Below are positions 53,019-62,788 of a DNA stretch of 64,000 nucleotides, piece by piece. Numbering within the stretch: the first letter of the stretch is position 1; each line of letters begins with the position of its first letter. The stretch lies in NCBI RefSeq assembly GCF_030553305.1, contig NZ_JARRAH010000001.1, forward strand, positions 124,001 to 188,000, in the 5' to 3' direction. Below the pieces are notes generated by a model. The model was not told the DNA's origin, did no database searches, and saw nothing but the letters and a program-made list of their open reading frames with translations. The position numbers were made by a program, and so were the translations under genes. Source of the stretch: Halomarina ordinaria. Lineage in GTDB: Archaea > Halobacteriota > Halobacteria > Halobacteriales > Haloarculaceae.

Positions 53019-54265
53019 GCTTCGTCAACTACGTCGCCGACCGGACGCGCGACACGCCGGTGAACCTCGCGATGGCGCGCGTCGTCCTCGCGGGCTACCT
53101 CGTCTGGCGGACGTTCTGGTTCGACTGGCACGCACGCATGGAGGTCCCGTACGTCGCCTTCGAGGAGTACGCCTTCGTCCTCCCGCCGAACGCGACGGTG
53201 CTCGTCGTCGAACAGTGGCTCCTCATCGCGACGCTCCTCGCGGTGCTCGTCGGCTACCGCCTCCGGTGGACCGCGACGCTCGCCGCCGTGCTCGTCGGCC
53301 ACCTCGCCACCGTCCGGTTCACCCTCGACGCCCACGGCTCGGTGACCGCCCTCTTCCTCGGCGTCTACTTCCTCGTCTTCTTCGCGCTGTTCGCCGAGCA
53401 GGACGAACTCTCCGCCGACGGCGTCCGGCGCACGGGCGACCGGGAACTGGGGTCGCTCGTCGACCGGCTGAAACGCTCCAGTCGGGGGACCTACCGCGCC
53501 GACGCGCTCACCTACAGCCTGCTCGCGGTCGCCATCCTCTACTTCGGGTCCGGGTTCGACAAACTGGCCGCCGGCGGCCTCGGCTGGGCCGAGGCGAGCA
53601 ACCTCAGTCGCATCCTCTCCGTCCGGAGCGTCATCTACGACCAGCCGATTCCCCTCGGGGTCGAACTGGTGAACTACCCCCTCGCCGTCGAGGCGATGGC
53701 CGTCTCCACGCTCGTGCTCGAACTCGGCCTGCTCGTGGCCGTCCTCGCCAGGCGGTCGGTGACGCTCTTCTTCCTCGGTCTGCTCGCGATGAAGGTCGGC
53801 ATCCTCCTGACGATGGGCATCTTCTTCGGTGACGTCTTCCTCCTGTTCGCGCTCTTCCTCGCGTGGGACCGCCTCTACGAGCGCCTCGTCAGCGACCGAC
53901 CGGTCGACCTCGTCTTCGACGAGCGGTGTTACTTCTGCGCGCGCAGCCTCTACCCCTTCAAACTGCTCGACGTGAACGACACGGTGACGTTCTACTCGCA
54001 GTCGGACGTCCCGAAGCGCTACCGCGAACGGACCGACGTGGACTTCGACGCCGCCATGTTCCTCTTCGACGACGGCGAGGCCCACCGCGGTTACGACGCC
54101 TTTCGCGAGCTGCTCCGGCAGTTCCGCGTCTTCGCCCCCCTCGCGTGGGTGATGGGTCTCACACCCGTCGCCGCCGTCGGCGAGCGCGTCTACGGCTACG
54201 TCGCGGAGAACCGCAACCGTCACTTCACCTGCTCTATCGACCCCGACGGCGACCTCTCGCAGTAG
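53015..54265 (+). CDS. HTTM domain protein fused to a DCC thiol-oxidoreductase-like domain
   Basis: 416 residues. Residues 1-285 form the HTTM membrane domain related to vitamin K-dependent gamma-carboxylase: LAMARVVLAGYLVWRTFWFD, DKLAAGGLGWAEASNLSRIL and GVELVNYPLAVEAMAVST. Residues 300-400 are DCC-like: FDERCYFCARSLYPFK has the CxxC pair that would mark thiol chemistry. Start GTG overlaps the partner gene by four bases. Substrate unknown; the fusion suggests linked oxidation of a membrane substrate. Confidence 0.82.
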   Translation: MSFVNYVADRTRDTPVNLAMARVVLAGYLVWRTFWFDWHARMEVPYVAFEEYAFVLPPNATVLVVEQWLLIATLLAVLVGYRLRWTATLAAVLVGHLATVRFTLDAHGSVTALFLGVYFLVFFALFAEQDELSADGVRRTGDRELGSLVDRLKRSSRGTYRADALTYSLLAVAILYFGSGFDKLAAGGLGWAEASNLSRILSVRSVIYDQPIPLGVELVNYPLAVEAMAVSTLVLELGLLVAVLARRSVTLFFLGLLAMKVGILLTMGIFFGDVFLLFALFLAWDRLYERLVSDRPVDLVFDERCYFCARSLYPFKLLDVNDTVTFYSQSDVPKRYRERTDVDFDAAMFLFDDGEAHRGYDAFRELLRQFRVFAPLAWVMGLTPVAAVGERVYGYVAENRNRHFTCSIDPDGDLSQ

Positions 54266-54493
54266 TCCGACAGGCACTCCTTCGCGTCTCCCACATCTCC
54301 ACTCGGCCGATGACGACGCACTCCACCGAACCGGCATAGGCCCCCGGTGATGACGACCTCTATGAGTGCCGAGGCCAGCACCCGAACCGACAGCGTCGCG
54401 TCCGACATCAGACCAAGAACGTCCGCCACGAGTACCCGAGGCCGTCCCTCTTTCCAGTAACTTTCATGGTGGTTCTCTGACATCGGATGGACA

Positions 54494-55318
54494 ATGGACA
54501 CGGACGTCGAGCCCGGGTCGCGACTCGAAGGGAGTCAGACCGGGAGGCGGACCTATCTCCGGCGGACCGCCGCGGTGTTCGGCCTCGGCCTCCTCGGTGT
54601 CGCGGGAGTAGGCGTCTCGCTGGCGCTGGCTCCGGAGGGACTTCCCACCGTCCCGGACGTCCCGCGGTCCGTCCTCCTCGTCGCGTCGCTGGTCCAGCCG
54701 GCCGTGCTGGTCCTCGTCGCGGCGGCCGTCGGTGCGCGACTCGCGCCGGGCCTCGGCTTTCGGTCGCACGTCGTCGCGCGCGTCGAGGGCGAGTCGCTGC
54801 GACGGCCCCTCCGGAGAGCGGCTCGCACGGCGGTCCCGGTCGGCCTCGCCGTCGGGGGACTCATCGTCGTCCTCGACGCCGGACTCTCGCTCCTCGCGGG
54901 CGCGGAGAGCAGCCTCACCGCCACGGAGGCGACCACCGTGGCGACGGTTCTGGCGTCGATTCCGGCGCGGTTCCTGTACGGCGGCATCGCGGAGGAGGTC
55001 CTCCCCCGGTGGGGGTTCATGACCCTCCTCGTCTGGGTCGGGTGGCGGCTGACGGGCCGGCCCACTCGCCCCTCGGCCCCGGTCGTCTGGGCGGCCATCG
55101 TCGGTGCGGCCGTCGTGTTCGGCGCCGCTCACCTCCCGGCCGCGGCCGCGGAGACGTCACTCACCCCGTCGGCCGTCGCACGAATCGTGGCCCTCAACGC
55201 CGTCGGCGGGGTCGCGTTCGGCTGGGTCTACTGGCGGTACAGCCTCGAAGCCGCCATGCTCGCGCACGCGTCGGCTCACGTCGCGCTGCTCGTCCCGGCG
55301 CTGACCACCGTCCTCTGA
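54494..55318 (+). CDS. CPBP family intramembrane metalloprotease-like protein
   Basis: 274 residues, about seven transmembrane segments. CPBP/Abi motifs: GGIAEEVLPRWGFM near residue 162 (EExxxR), AAVVFGAAHLPAAAAE near 205 and AMLAHASAHVALLV near 253 with paired His. These are related to Rce1-type prenyl-protein proteases. No prenylation CaaX system is nearby, so substrate is unknown. The first motif's spacing is slightly off the usual EExxFRG. Confidence 0.78.
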   Translation: MDTDVEPGSRLEGSQTGRRTYLRRTAAVFGLGLLGVAGVGVSLALAPEGLPTVPDVPRSVLLVASLVQPAVLVLVAAAVGARLAPGLGFRSHVVARVEGESLRRPLRRAARTAVPVGLAVGGLIVVLDAGLSLLAGAESSLTATEATTVATVLASIPARFLYGGIAEEVLPRWGFMTLLVWVGWRLTGRPTRPSAPVVWAAIVGAAVVFGAAHLPAAAAETSLTPSAVARIVALNAVGGVAFGWVYWRYSLEAAMLAHASAHVALLVPALTTVL

Positions 55319-55623
55319 CCGCCACGGCCCCACCGACGTCCCGACCACCGCACGTCCACCGGGGGACCGTGACGGCCGTACCCGACCGCCGACGTGCGAC
55401 GCCACGTGACGGACCGACGCAGGCCGACGGACCCTCCATGCGTTCGTCGTCCAGAGGGCGCCCTCGATTCGGCCGGTTCCCTCGACGCCGGGTATCACCT
55501 CGGCCGAAACGACCGCGCTACGACTGGTACTGGAAGGACGAATTCAGCATTTTCGACCGCTCTGGACGACGTTCGCGCCGTTTTCGTCGTTAGTTTTATC
55601 AAACAGTTGAAAGAACGTCTAGC
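55319..55623. other. 305-base gap before the APC permease
   Basis: No gene is supportable. AT content rises toward the end, where the APC permease TATA box lies. Short frames on both strands are Arg/Pro-rich shadows. Confidence 0.5.
55592..55600 (+). promoter_or_regulatory. TATA box of the APC permease
   Basis: AGTTTTATC centred 27 bases before the ATG at 55624; leaderless transcript predicted. Confidence 0.6.
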
Positions 55624-57054
55624 ATGGCCGAGCAGCCCGTCGACATCGAGCTAGCGGGGCAGAACGTCGCTGGCGAGGCACCGCTGTCGGAGCCGGCGGC
55701 GGTCACCGACGAGGCGACGGTCTACGAGGACGACGTCGAACTCGAACGAACCATCGGCCTCGTCGGCGGCCTGGCCATCGGTATCGGGACGATGATCGGC
55801 GCGGGCATCTTCGTCTTCCCGGGGCTGGCGGCGAACAACGCGGGGCTGGCGGCGACCCTCTCGTTCGCCATCGGCGGGGGTATCGCGCTGCTCGTCGCCC
55901 TCCCGACGTCAGAACTCGCCACCGCGATGCCCCGCAGCGGGGGTGGATACTACTTCGTCTCGCGGGGGATGGGAGCGGGCTACGGGGCGATCGTCGGCCT
56001 CGGCCTGTGGCTCGGGCTGATGTTCGCCTCCGCGTTCTACCTCGTCGGCCTCGGGCACTACGCGAGCGCCGTCCTCGCCGAGGTCGGCGTCGGCCTCGCG
56101 TTCGACCCGGTCGTCGCGACCGGCCTGCTGTTCGGGGGGGCGCTGACCGCGCTGAGCGTCGCCGGCACGGAGAACACGGCGAAGATACAGAACGTGGTCG
56201 TGGGCGTCCTCCTCGTGGTGCTCGCGGGGTTCCTGTCGTACGGCCTCCTCGACACGGTCGGCGTCTTCGGCCCCGGTGGCACCCCCGAGCCGTTCTTCTC
56301 CAGGGAGTACTTCCCCGTCCTGACGACCGCCGCGCTCGTCTTCACCTCGTACCTGGGGTTCGCCCAGGTCGCGACCGTCGCGGGGGAGATCAAACGGCCG
56401 GCGCGGAACCTCCCGCTGGCGATGGTCGGGTCGGTCCTCGTCGTCACCGTCTTCTACGTCGTGACGGTCTTCGTCGCCATCAGCGCCTTCGGGTCGGACC
56501 AGCTCGGTCAGTTCGGCGAGACGGCGATGGTCGAGGTGGCCCGGACCTTCCTCGGCGTCCCCGGTGCCATCGCCATCCTCTGTGCCGGCCTCCTGGCGAC
56601 GTTCTCGAGCGCGAACGCGTCCATCCTCAGCGCCTCCCGGGCGGTGTACGCGCTGAGCCGCGACGCGCTGCTCCCGCGCCGGGCGAGCGAGGTCAACCTC
56701 CGCTACGGTACGCCGCACGTCGCGTTGCTCGCCGCCGGCGGCCCGATACTCGCGCTCGTCGCGACCGGGCGGGTCGAACTGCTCGCGGAGGTCGCCTCCT
56801 TCCTCCACCTCGTCATGTACGGCCTGATGTGCGTCGTGATGATGGTGCTCCGACGGCGGAGTCCGCCGTGGTACTCGCCCAGTTTCCGGGTGCCGGGCTA
56901 CCCGCTGGTACCGGCCGTCGGCGCGCTGGCGAGTTTCGGACTCATCGCGTTCATGCAACCCGTCTCCATCGCCATCGGGTTCGTCGTCATGGCGGTCTCG
57001 TACCTCTGGTACCGGTACTACGCCGGTGCGGTCGTGCTCAGAGGTGACGTGTAG
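55624..57054 (+). CDS. APC-family amino acid permease
   Basis: 476 residues, about twelve transmembrane segments. The N-terminal helix carries [20 protein letters not shown] (residues 48-67), the Gly-rich substrate loop; later [20 protein letters not shown] near 103 and [20 protein letters not shown] near 246 are family-typical. It imports or exchanges an amino acid. A stress-type gene starts two bases after its stop, so they are likely one transcript. Confidence 0.9.
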   Translation: MAEQPVDIELAGQNVAGEAPLSEPAAVTDEATVYEDDVELERTIGLVGGLAIGIGTMIGAGIFVFPGLAANNAGLAATLSFAIGGGIALLVALPTSELATAMPRSGGGYYFVSRGMGAGYGAIVGLGLWLGLMFASAFYLVGLGHYASAVLAEVGVGLAFDPVVATGLLFGGALTALSVAGTENTAKIQNVVVGVLLVVLAGFLSYGLLDTVGVFGPGGTPEPFFSREYFPVLTTAALVFTSYLGFAQVATVAGEIKRPARNLPLAMVGSVLVVTVFYVVTVFVAISAFGSDQLGQFGETAMVEVARTFLGVPGAIAILCAGLLATFSSANASILSASRAVYALSRDALLPRRASEVNLRYGTPHVALLAAGGPILALVATGRVELLAEVASFLHLVMYGLMCVVMMVLRRRSPPWYSPSFRVPGYPLVPAVGALASFGLIAFMQPVSIAIGFVVMAVSYLWYRYYAGAVVLRGDV

Positions 57055-57056
57055 CG

Positions 57057-57791
57057 ATGACGGACCGCACGCCGGTACTCGTCCCCGTTCGCGTCCTCGA
57101 GGGGGAGACGGTCCCGGAAGGCGTCCCCGAACTCCTCGCCGACACCCACGTCGTCCTGCTCGGGTACCACGTCATCCCCGAACAGACCGCCACCGGGCAG
57201 GCGCACCTCCAGTTCGAGGACCGGGCGACACAGCGACTCGACGACTACGAGGCGATATTCGACGAGGCGGGAGCGACCGTCGAGCGGCGACTCGTGTTCA
57301 CGCACGACGGGCAGAAGACCATCGACCGCACGATACGCGAACACGACTGCGCGGCCGTCCTCGTCCCGAACGCGACAGGGCCGGTCGCGGACGTGCTCGT
57401 CCCGGTCGGTGGGACCAGGAGGACCGACCGCCTCGCCGACGTCGTCGCGGGCGTGTTCGCTGGCATCGGTCCCTCCGTGACGGTGTATCACGTGCTCGAA
57501 GCGGGGGAGAGCGAGGCCGACGTCCGGGTGCACCTCGACGCGATGGTCGACCGACTGGGGGCGCTCGGCATGGACCCCTCGGTCATCGAGACGCGCATCG
57601 AGCGCGCCAGCGACCCCCTCGGCGCCATCGTCGAGACGGCCGAGGCGTTCGACGCCGTCGTCATGGGCGAGACCGACCCGTCGCTGGCGACGTTCGTGTT
57701 CGGGATGCCGGCCGACCAGGTCGCGGACCGGTTCCTCGGGCCGGTGTTCGTGGTCCAGTACGACCCGGAACCGGACGGTGCGACCGGCTGA
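57057..57791 (+). CDS. universal stress protein-like protein, permease companion
   Basis: 244 residues, two UspA-like halves (about 1-120 and 130-244). TIREHDCAAVLVPNATGPVA near residue 95 and ETAEAFDAVVMGETDPSLAT near 198, then FVFGMPADQVADRFLGPVFV. The G-x2-G-x9-G nucleotide motif is weak, so nucleotide binding is uncertain. Two bases follow the APC permease stop; regulation of that permease is a plausible but unproven role. Confidence 0.78.
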   Translation: MTDRTPVLVPVRVLEGETVPEGVPELLADTHVVLLGYHVIPEQTATGQAHLQFEDRATQRLDDYEAIFDEAGATVERRLVFTHDGQKTIDRTIREHDCAAVLVPNATGPVADVLVPVGGTRRTDRLADVVAGVFAGIGPSVTVYHVLEAGESEADVRVHLDAMVDRLGALGMDPSVIETRIERASDPLGAIVETAEAFDAVVMGETDPSLATFVFGMPADQVADRFLGPVFVVQYDPEPDGATG

Positions 57792-57874
57792 GGAGCGTCT
57801 CGACGAACGCGCGTCCCCGTTCGGTGAGACGTCCGTGGAGAGCCCGGGGGTCGACGGTTCGGTAGGGGTCGACG
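57792..57874 (-). other. possible remnant of a regulator C-terminus
   Basis: On the minus strand a frame reads YRTVDPRALHGRLTERGRAF then VETLLS, which looks like the end of a small regulator, but it runs into the stress-type gene without its own stop. Weak evidence. Confidence 0.25.
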
Positions 57875-58076
57875 CTCGTCGTGAACCGGGTGGTGACCGA
57901 CGCGGACACGGACTGTGAGCGCTGTCTGTCGAGGGCCGCGGCTCACGAGGAGCAGGTCGACCGGATTCGCGCCCTGTTCGACGACCTTCGCATCGTGACG
58001 GTCCCGGAGGTGCCCCCCGGACGTCGACGGCGAGGCGGTGCTCGACGACCTCGCGCCGTCGCACGTGACGACGTGA
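57875..58076 (+). pseudogene. fragment of an ArsA/GET3-family ATPase C-terminus
   Basis: Reads LVVNRVVTDADTDCERCLSR, then HEEQVDRIRALFDDLRIVTV followed by PEV. After a frameshift the next frame continues DVDGEAVLDDLAPSHVTT to a TGA at 58074. The VVNRV strand and the CxxC pair with a following hydrophobic PEV strand are the C-terminal signature of ArsA-like ATPases. Nothing upstream codes for the P-loop half, so the gene is a remnant. Confidence 0.6.
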
Positions 58077-58179
58077 GGTCGCGGGCCGGTTCCGCGCGCC
58101 GGGTTCGGCCCCCGACGAACCCCCGTGGCATGCGCTCGCGCGTCGGCGTCGCGGAGGGGTGTCGTCCCCGGACGCCCGG

Positions 58180-58995
58180 TCAGGGCTTGTCGGTCTCGTT
58201 CATCCACTCGATGGCGGCGCCGACGCCCTCGCTCTCGCGAATCTCGAAGAACCGCTGGCCGTACTCCGACTGGTGGGAGAGCGTCGCCATGTAGCCGCTG
58301 TTGCGCACCGTGGGGCGGTAGCCCTGCATCTCGACGACGTCGTTGAGCATGTGCTTCGTTATCTGGACGGTGGCCTTCGGCGTCTTCTTGATGGCCTCGA
58401 CCTCCGCCCACGCGGCGTCCATGAGGTCGTCGTCGGGGACGGTCCGGTTGACCATCCCCATCCGCTCGGCCTCCCTCGCGTCGACCGTCTTGCCGGTGTA
58501 CATCAGCTCGCGGGCGTGTTTGATGCCCATGACGAACGGGTAGACGAGCGACAGCGAGAGCCCGCCCATCCTGACGCCGGGGTAGCCGAAGGTGGCCGAC
58601 TCGCCGGCGATGGTGAGGTCGCAGGTGAGCGCGAGGTCGGACCCGCCGGCCAGCGCGTGACCGTTGACCGCCGCGACGACGGGTATCGGGAGGTCGTGAA
58701 TCGTCGTGAACAGCGGGAGGACGTGACGCTGGCGTTCGAGGCCGTCCTCGACGGACGGGACGGTCCCCGAGTCGGGTGTCCCACCCGACTCGGTGAGGTC
58801 GTAGCCGGCGGAGAAGGCGTCGCCGTTGCCGGTGAGGACGACGGCCCGGACGTCGTCGTCGACGGCCCGCTCCATCGCCGTCCGGAGCTCCTCGACGAGC
58901 GGCTCGCTCAGCGCGTTCAGTTTCTCGGGGCGGTCGAGGCGAATCAGCGCCGCGCCGTCTTCGGTTCGGTAGGTGAGTTGCGACGGGTCGAACAT
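58180..58995 (-). CDS. enoyl-CoA hydratase/isomerase
   Basis: 271 residues, crotonase fold. Oxyanion-hole parts: GNGDAFSAGYDLTES near residue 58, and VAAVNGHALAGGSDLALTCD near 105 with GYPGVRMGGLSLSLVYPFVM. It adds water across, or isomerises, an enoyl-CoA in fatty acid or branched-chain degradation; exact substrate unknown. The frame is open 277 codons upstream, but MFDPSQLTYRTEDGAAL from 58995 is the natural start. Neighbours are unrelated. Confidence 0.92.
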   Translation of the reverse strand: MFDPSQLTYRTEDGAALIRLDRPEKLNALSEPLVEELRTAMERAVDDDVRAVVLTGNGDAFSAGYDLTESGGTPDSGTVPSVEDGLERQRHVLPLFTTIHDLPIPVVAAVNGHALAGGSDLALTCDLTIAGESATFGYPGVRMGGLSLSLVYPFVMGIKHARELMYTGKTVDAREAERMGMVNRTVPDDDLMDAAWAEVEAIKKTPKATVQITKHMLNDVVEMQGYRPTVRNSGYMATLSHQSEYGQRFFEIRESEGVGAAIEWMNETDKP

Positions 58996-59181
58996 CACCG
59001 AACGTCCGTCGCAGGGGGTGTTCAAGCTCCCTGCTGGTGTGGGTTCGCCGTCACTACCCGCGCCGTGCTGGGACCTGCCGTCGCGGAAAGCCGCCGTCGT
59101 GGTGAGCGACGGGACCCCCCGGTGCTCGACGCCGGGGTCGCACCGGAGCCCTGAACACCGGCTCGGCCCGTACGCCGTCCC

Positions 59182-59433
59182 GTGACGACCCACGACCGCG
59201 TCCACGCCCGGAAGCCGACGCACGACCTCGACCGGTGGGACCGCGGGACCGTCGAGCGACTCGTCGAGCGCGACGGCCACTGTCTCGTGACGGTCACGAA
59301 CGCGGCCGGCGAGTCGGTCGACCTCCGGGTCACGCTCGCGGTCCGGGACCTGTTCGTCGGGCGTCTCGACCTCCCACCCGGAGCGTCGCCGGTCGGCGAG
59401 ACGGTCTGGTACCGGAAGAAGGGCGGTCGGTGA
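59182..59433 (+). CDS. small haloarchaeal protein of unknown function
   Basis: 83 residues. HDLDRWDRGTVERLVERDGH at the start, DLRVTLAVRDLFVGRLDLPP in the middle and SPVGETVWYRKKGGR at the end look like a compact beta-rich domain. No family is recognised. Start GTG at 59182; no other gene on the strand until 59663. Confidence 0.5.
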   Translation: MTTHDRVHARKPTHDLDRWDRGTVERLVERDGHCLVTVTNAAGESVDLRVTLAVRDLFVGRLDLPPGASPVGETVWYRKKGGR

Positions 59434-59662
59434 GCCGGTCGGCGGACCGTTCGGACCCGTCTCCGTGGAGCCACCTCGTGCGCCGCGCCACTGCGTTAAC
59501 GTCGGTCGGTGACGTTGCCCCTCGTGTGAACGCCACTCGACAGTTCCGCGTCGCCATCCGTCGCGCGTCGGTCGTGCGGTCGCTCGGACGTCGCGAGTGC
59601 CGACGGCTCGACCGCCGGTCGACGGTGCGACCCGTCCGCCGCAGCCCACCGTTCTCCCCGCG

Positions 59663-62011
59663 ATGACGGACTTACCACTGCCTGGCTCGCCCGCCGCGCT
59701 GGTCGCCCGAGCCGAGGCGCCGAGCACCGCGCTCCAGACGGTCGTCGACCCGCTCGGCCACCACGAACTGCTCGTCGTCATCGTCCAGTTGACGCTCCTG
59801 TTGTTCGTCGCGCGGGCGCTCGGCATCGCGTTCAGCCGGGTGGGCCAGCCCGCCGTCGTCGGTGAACTGCTGGCGGGCGTGGTGCTCGGGCCGTCGCTGT
59901 TCGGCGTGCTCCTGCCGGGCGTCTACGACGCCGTCTTCGCCGTCCCCGAGAGCCAGTTCCACCTGCTGGAGGTCATCTCGTGGGTCGGGCTCATCATGCT
60001 CCTCATCGTCACCGGGCTGGAGACCGACGTCGACCTCATCCTCCGGAAGGGTCGCGTGGCCGTCGTGCTCTCGCTGGGCGGCATCCTCCTGCCGTTCGCC
60101 ACCGGGTTCGCGCTCGGCTGGTACCTCCCGAGTGAGTTCATCGCGTCGGCGGACCAGCGACTGGTGTTCAGCCTCTTCATCGCCACGGCGATGAGCATCT
60201 CCGCCATCCCGGTCATCGCGAAGATACTCATCGACCTCGACATCGTCCGGCGGGACTTCGGTCAGCTCATCCTCGCGGCCGGGATGGTCGACGACACCAT
60301 CGGCTGGATACTGCTCGCGACGGTCGCCGGCCTCGCCCAGAGCGGGACCGTCGACGCCGCCTCCGCCCTCCGGACCGTCGTCTCCGTCGTCGTCTTTCTC
60401 GTCGTCGCCTTCACGCTCGGTCGGCGCGCGGTCGACGGCCTCGTCCGCTGGGTCGACGACGTCGTCGGCGGCGAGACGACGATGATAACGCTGCTCGTCG
60501 TGCTGGCGCTCGCCGCCGGCGCGGTCACCCAGTACCTCGGCCTGGAGGCCATCCTCGGCGCGTTCGTCGTCGGCATCCTCGTCGGTCAGGTGAACCGCTT
60601 CGACTACCAGCTCAGACACCTCTTCGAGGTGGTCACGCTCGGCATCTTCGCGCCGGTGTTCTTCGCCATCGCGGGCCTCCGGATGGACGTGGCGGCGCTG
60701 CTCGACCCGACGGTCCTCCTCGTCGGCCTGGTCGTGCTCGCGGTGGCGTGCGTCGGCAAGTTCGGGGGCGTCTTCGTCGCCGGACGGGCGGTCGGCCTGT
60801 CGAACTGGGAGGCCATCGGTATCGGTGGCGGCATGAACGCGCGTGGCGCGATGGAGATCATCGTCGCGACCATCGGCCTCGGGCTGGGTATCCTCACGAC
60901 CGAGATGTACAGCATCATCGTCATGGTCGCGCTCGTCACCTCGCTCATGGCGCCCGCGGTCATCCGGTGGGCGCTCCCGCACATCGAGGTCGGCGAGGCC
61001 GAGCGCACCCGCCTGGAGGCCGAGGACGAGGCGCGCCGGGGGTTCGTCGGCGGCCTCTCCCGCGTCCTGCTCCCGACGCGCTGTAGCGTCGAGTCACAGT
61101 TCGCCGCGCGACTGCTCGGCGACCTCGTCGCCGGCCGCGAGGTCGAGGTGACGACGATGTACGTCAGCGAGGGGGACGACGCCGGGGCGTCGACCTGGAC
61201 GCTCGATTCGCTTCGTGGGCGGGTCGGCCGGCGCGCGGGCCGGGCGGTCCCGTCGTCACCCGAAGACGGCGAGGACCACGGGTCGACCGCCTCGCGCTGT
61301 CTCGACCGTATGCGGTCGCGAATCGCCGCCACGGGGGAGTCGACGGTCCGGGGTATCGTCCGCGCCGGCGGTGACGACGCGACGCGCGCCGTCCTCGACG
61401 AGGCGCGCCGGGGGTACGACCTCCTCGTGCTCGGGACCGGGACGCCCGGGCGTCGGCCCGACGAACCCCTGTTCACGGACGCAGTCGACACCATCATCCG
61501 CGACTCGCCCTGTCCGTTCCTGGTGGTGCGCTCGGACCACGAGCGGTTCGGGGACGGCGAGGGCGTCCGGGACTACCCGGTCGAGCGCATCCTGTTGCCG
61601 ACGACGGGGACGACGCACAACCGCCGGGCGGCCGAGGCGGCCTTCGCCGTCGCACGGGCGCGGGACGCGGTCGTCGAGGTGGTCAACGTCGTCGACCCGC
61701 CGCGGACGACCGACGTCTTCGCCACGCGTCCGGACGTCACCCCGGCGATGGACCTCGGCGCCGACCTCGTCGAGAACGAGGCGGCCGTCGGCCGCCGCAT
61801 GGGTGCCCGCGTGGAGACGCGCGTGGTGGTCGCCGACGGCGACACCGACCCCGAAGCGACGGTCGTCTCGCTCGCCGCCGACACCGGTGCCGACCTCGTC
61901 TTCCTCGGCAGCAGCGTCCGGAACGTCACCCAGCGGGCGTTCCTCGGCCACCGCGTCGACTACATCCTCGAAGAGGCACCCTGTCCGGTCGCGGTCGTCG
62001 GGTCGTCCTGA
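59663..62011 (+). CDS. CPA2 cation:proton antiporter with C-terminal universal-stress domains
   Basis: 782 residues. Residues 30-440 form a CPA2 (KefB/NapA-type) Na+/H+ antiporter: GQPAVVGELLAGVVLGPSLF near 55, AGMVDDTIGWILLATVAGLA near 210 with the ion-site Asp-Asp, and GGGMNARGAMEIIVATIGLG near 392. Residues 470-635 and 645-782 are two UspA-like domains (LVLGTGTPGRRPDEPLFTDA; RILLPTTGTTHNRRAAEAAF; LVFLGSSVRNVTQRAFLGHR). They probably sense nucleotide to gate transport. Start ATG at 59663. Confidence 0.9.
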   Translation: MTDLPLPGSPAALVARAEAPSTALQTVVDPLGHHELLVVIVQLTLLLFVARALGIAFSRVGQPAVVGELLAGVVLGPSLFGVLLPGVYDAVFAVPESQFHLLEVISWVGLIMLLIVTGLETDVDLILRKGRVAVVLSLGGILLPFATGFALGWYLPSEFIASADQRLVFSLFIATAMSISAIPVIAKILIDLDIVRRDFGQLILAAGMVDDTIGWILLATVAGLAQSGTVDAASALRTVVSVVVFLVVAFTLGRRAVDGLVRWVDDVVGGETTMITLLVVLALAAGAVTQYLGLEAILGAFVVGILVGQVNRFDYQLRHLFEVVTLGIFAPVFFAIAGLRMDVAALLDPTVLLVGLVVLAVACVGKFGGVFVAGRAVGLSNWEAIGIGGGMNARGAMEIIVATIGLGLGILTTEMYSIIVMVALVTSLMAPAVIRWALPHIEVGEAERTRLEAEDEARRGFVGGLSRVLLPTRCSVESQFAARLLGDLVAGREVEVTTMYVSEGDDAGASTWTLDSLRGRVGRRAGRAVPSSPEDGEDHGSTASRCLDRMRSRIAATGESTVRGIVRAGGDDATRAVLDEARRGYDLLVLGTGTPGRRPDEPLFTDAVDTIIRDSPCPFLVVRSDHERFGDGEGVRDYPVERILLPTTGTTHNRRAAEAAFAVARARDAVVEVVNVVDPPRTTDVFATRPDVTPAMDLGADLVENEAAVGRRMGARVETRVVVADGDTDPEATVVSLAADTGADLVFLGSSVRNVTQRAFLGHRVDYILEEAPCPVAVVGSS

Positions 62012-62020
62012 CGCGGCGAC

Positions 62021-62626
62021 TCACTCACGTGGCGGACGGAACGCCCGGACGGTGTCCCGTTTCCCCCGTTCGACGGCCACCTCGACGCAGCCCACGTCGG
62101 TGAAGACGCGGTTCCAGTCGCGGTAGTACAGTGGGACGTCGTCGTCGACGTAGTTCACCTCGTGCTCCCCTTCCCCCTCGTTCTCGACGGTGACGAGGAG
62201 GCCGGCCGTGATGCGGGCGAGTTCCGCGTACACCCACTCGGCGTCGGGGTGGAGGTGCTGGAGCGTCTCGACGGAGTAGACCGCGTCGAAGCGGTCGTCC
62301 GCGAAGTCGCCGACGACGTCCTCGATGGCGTCGAGGTAGAACGTCCCGGCGTCGGCGAGGTCGGGGTAGACCTCCTCCATCACGTCGAGGGCGTCGTCGT
62401 TGACCTCGATACCCGACAGGTCCTCGAACCCCTCCTCGTGGAGGTGTGAGAGGTGGCGCCCCGAACTGCAGCCGAGTTCGAGGACGCGCGCGTCGCGCCC
62501 GACGAACCGGTCGAGGAGCGCGTGCACCGTCTCGCTCGTGTCGTCGGGCCCGTAGTAGGCGTAGTACTCCGGGGAGTACTCTCCGGACCGTTCCGCCCAC
62601 TGTCGTCGTACCTCGTGAGAATCCAC
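62021..62626 (-). CDS. class I SAM-dependent methyltransferase
   Basis: 201 residues. SAM loop is ARVLELGCSSGRHLSHLHEE near residue 45; acidic motif II GIEVNDDALDVMEE near 72; FDAVYSVETLQHLHPDAEWV near 113. A small enzyme of the UbiE/UbiG type; substrate unknown. Converges with the antiporter gene (stops 10 bases apart). Confidence 0.9.
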   Translation of the reverse strand: MDSHEVRRQWAERSGEYSPEYYAYYGPDDTSETVHALLDRFVGRDARVLELGCSSGRHLSHLHEEGFEDLSGIEVNDDALDVMEEVYPDLADAGTFYLDAIEDVVGDFADDRFDAVYSVETLQHLHPDAEWVYAELARITAGLLVTVENEGEGEHEVNYVDDDVPLYYRDWNRVFTDVGCVEVAVERGKRDTVRAFRPPRE

Positions 62627-62788
62627 GTTCGAGAACGTGTGCGCGGGCGTAAAGCCCCGTCGGACTCCGACCGGGTGCAGCGGCTCGACGCTCTCGTCGC
62701 GTGTGCGAAGACGTGCGACTCTACGAGGGTGGTCGGTCGTCGCAAAACGGTGTGTCGTTCGCCGCCGGTCAGCGGTGTACTGGACTGA

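Noticed and set aside
54220-54501. 93-codon minus-strand frame with a hydrophobic stretch
   Set aside because: Overlaps the end of the HTTM-DCC gene, no homologue recognised and no promoter; could be a relic, but not supportable.
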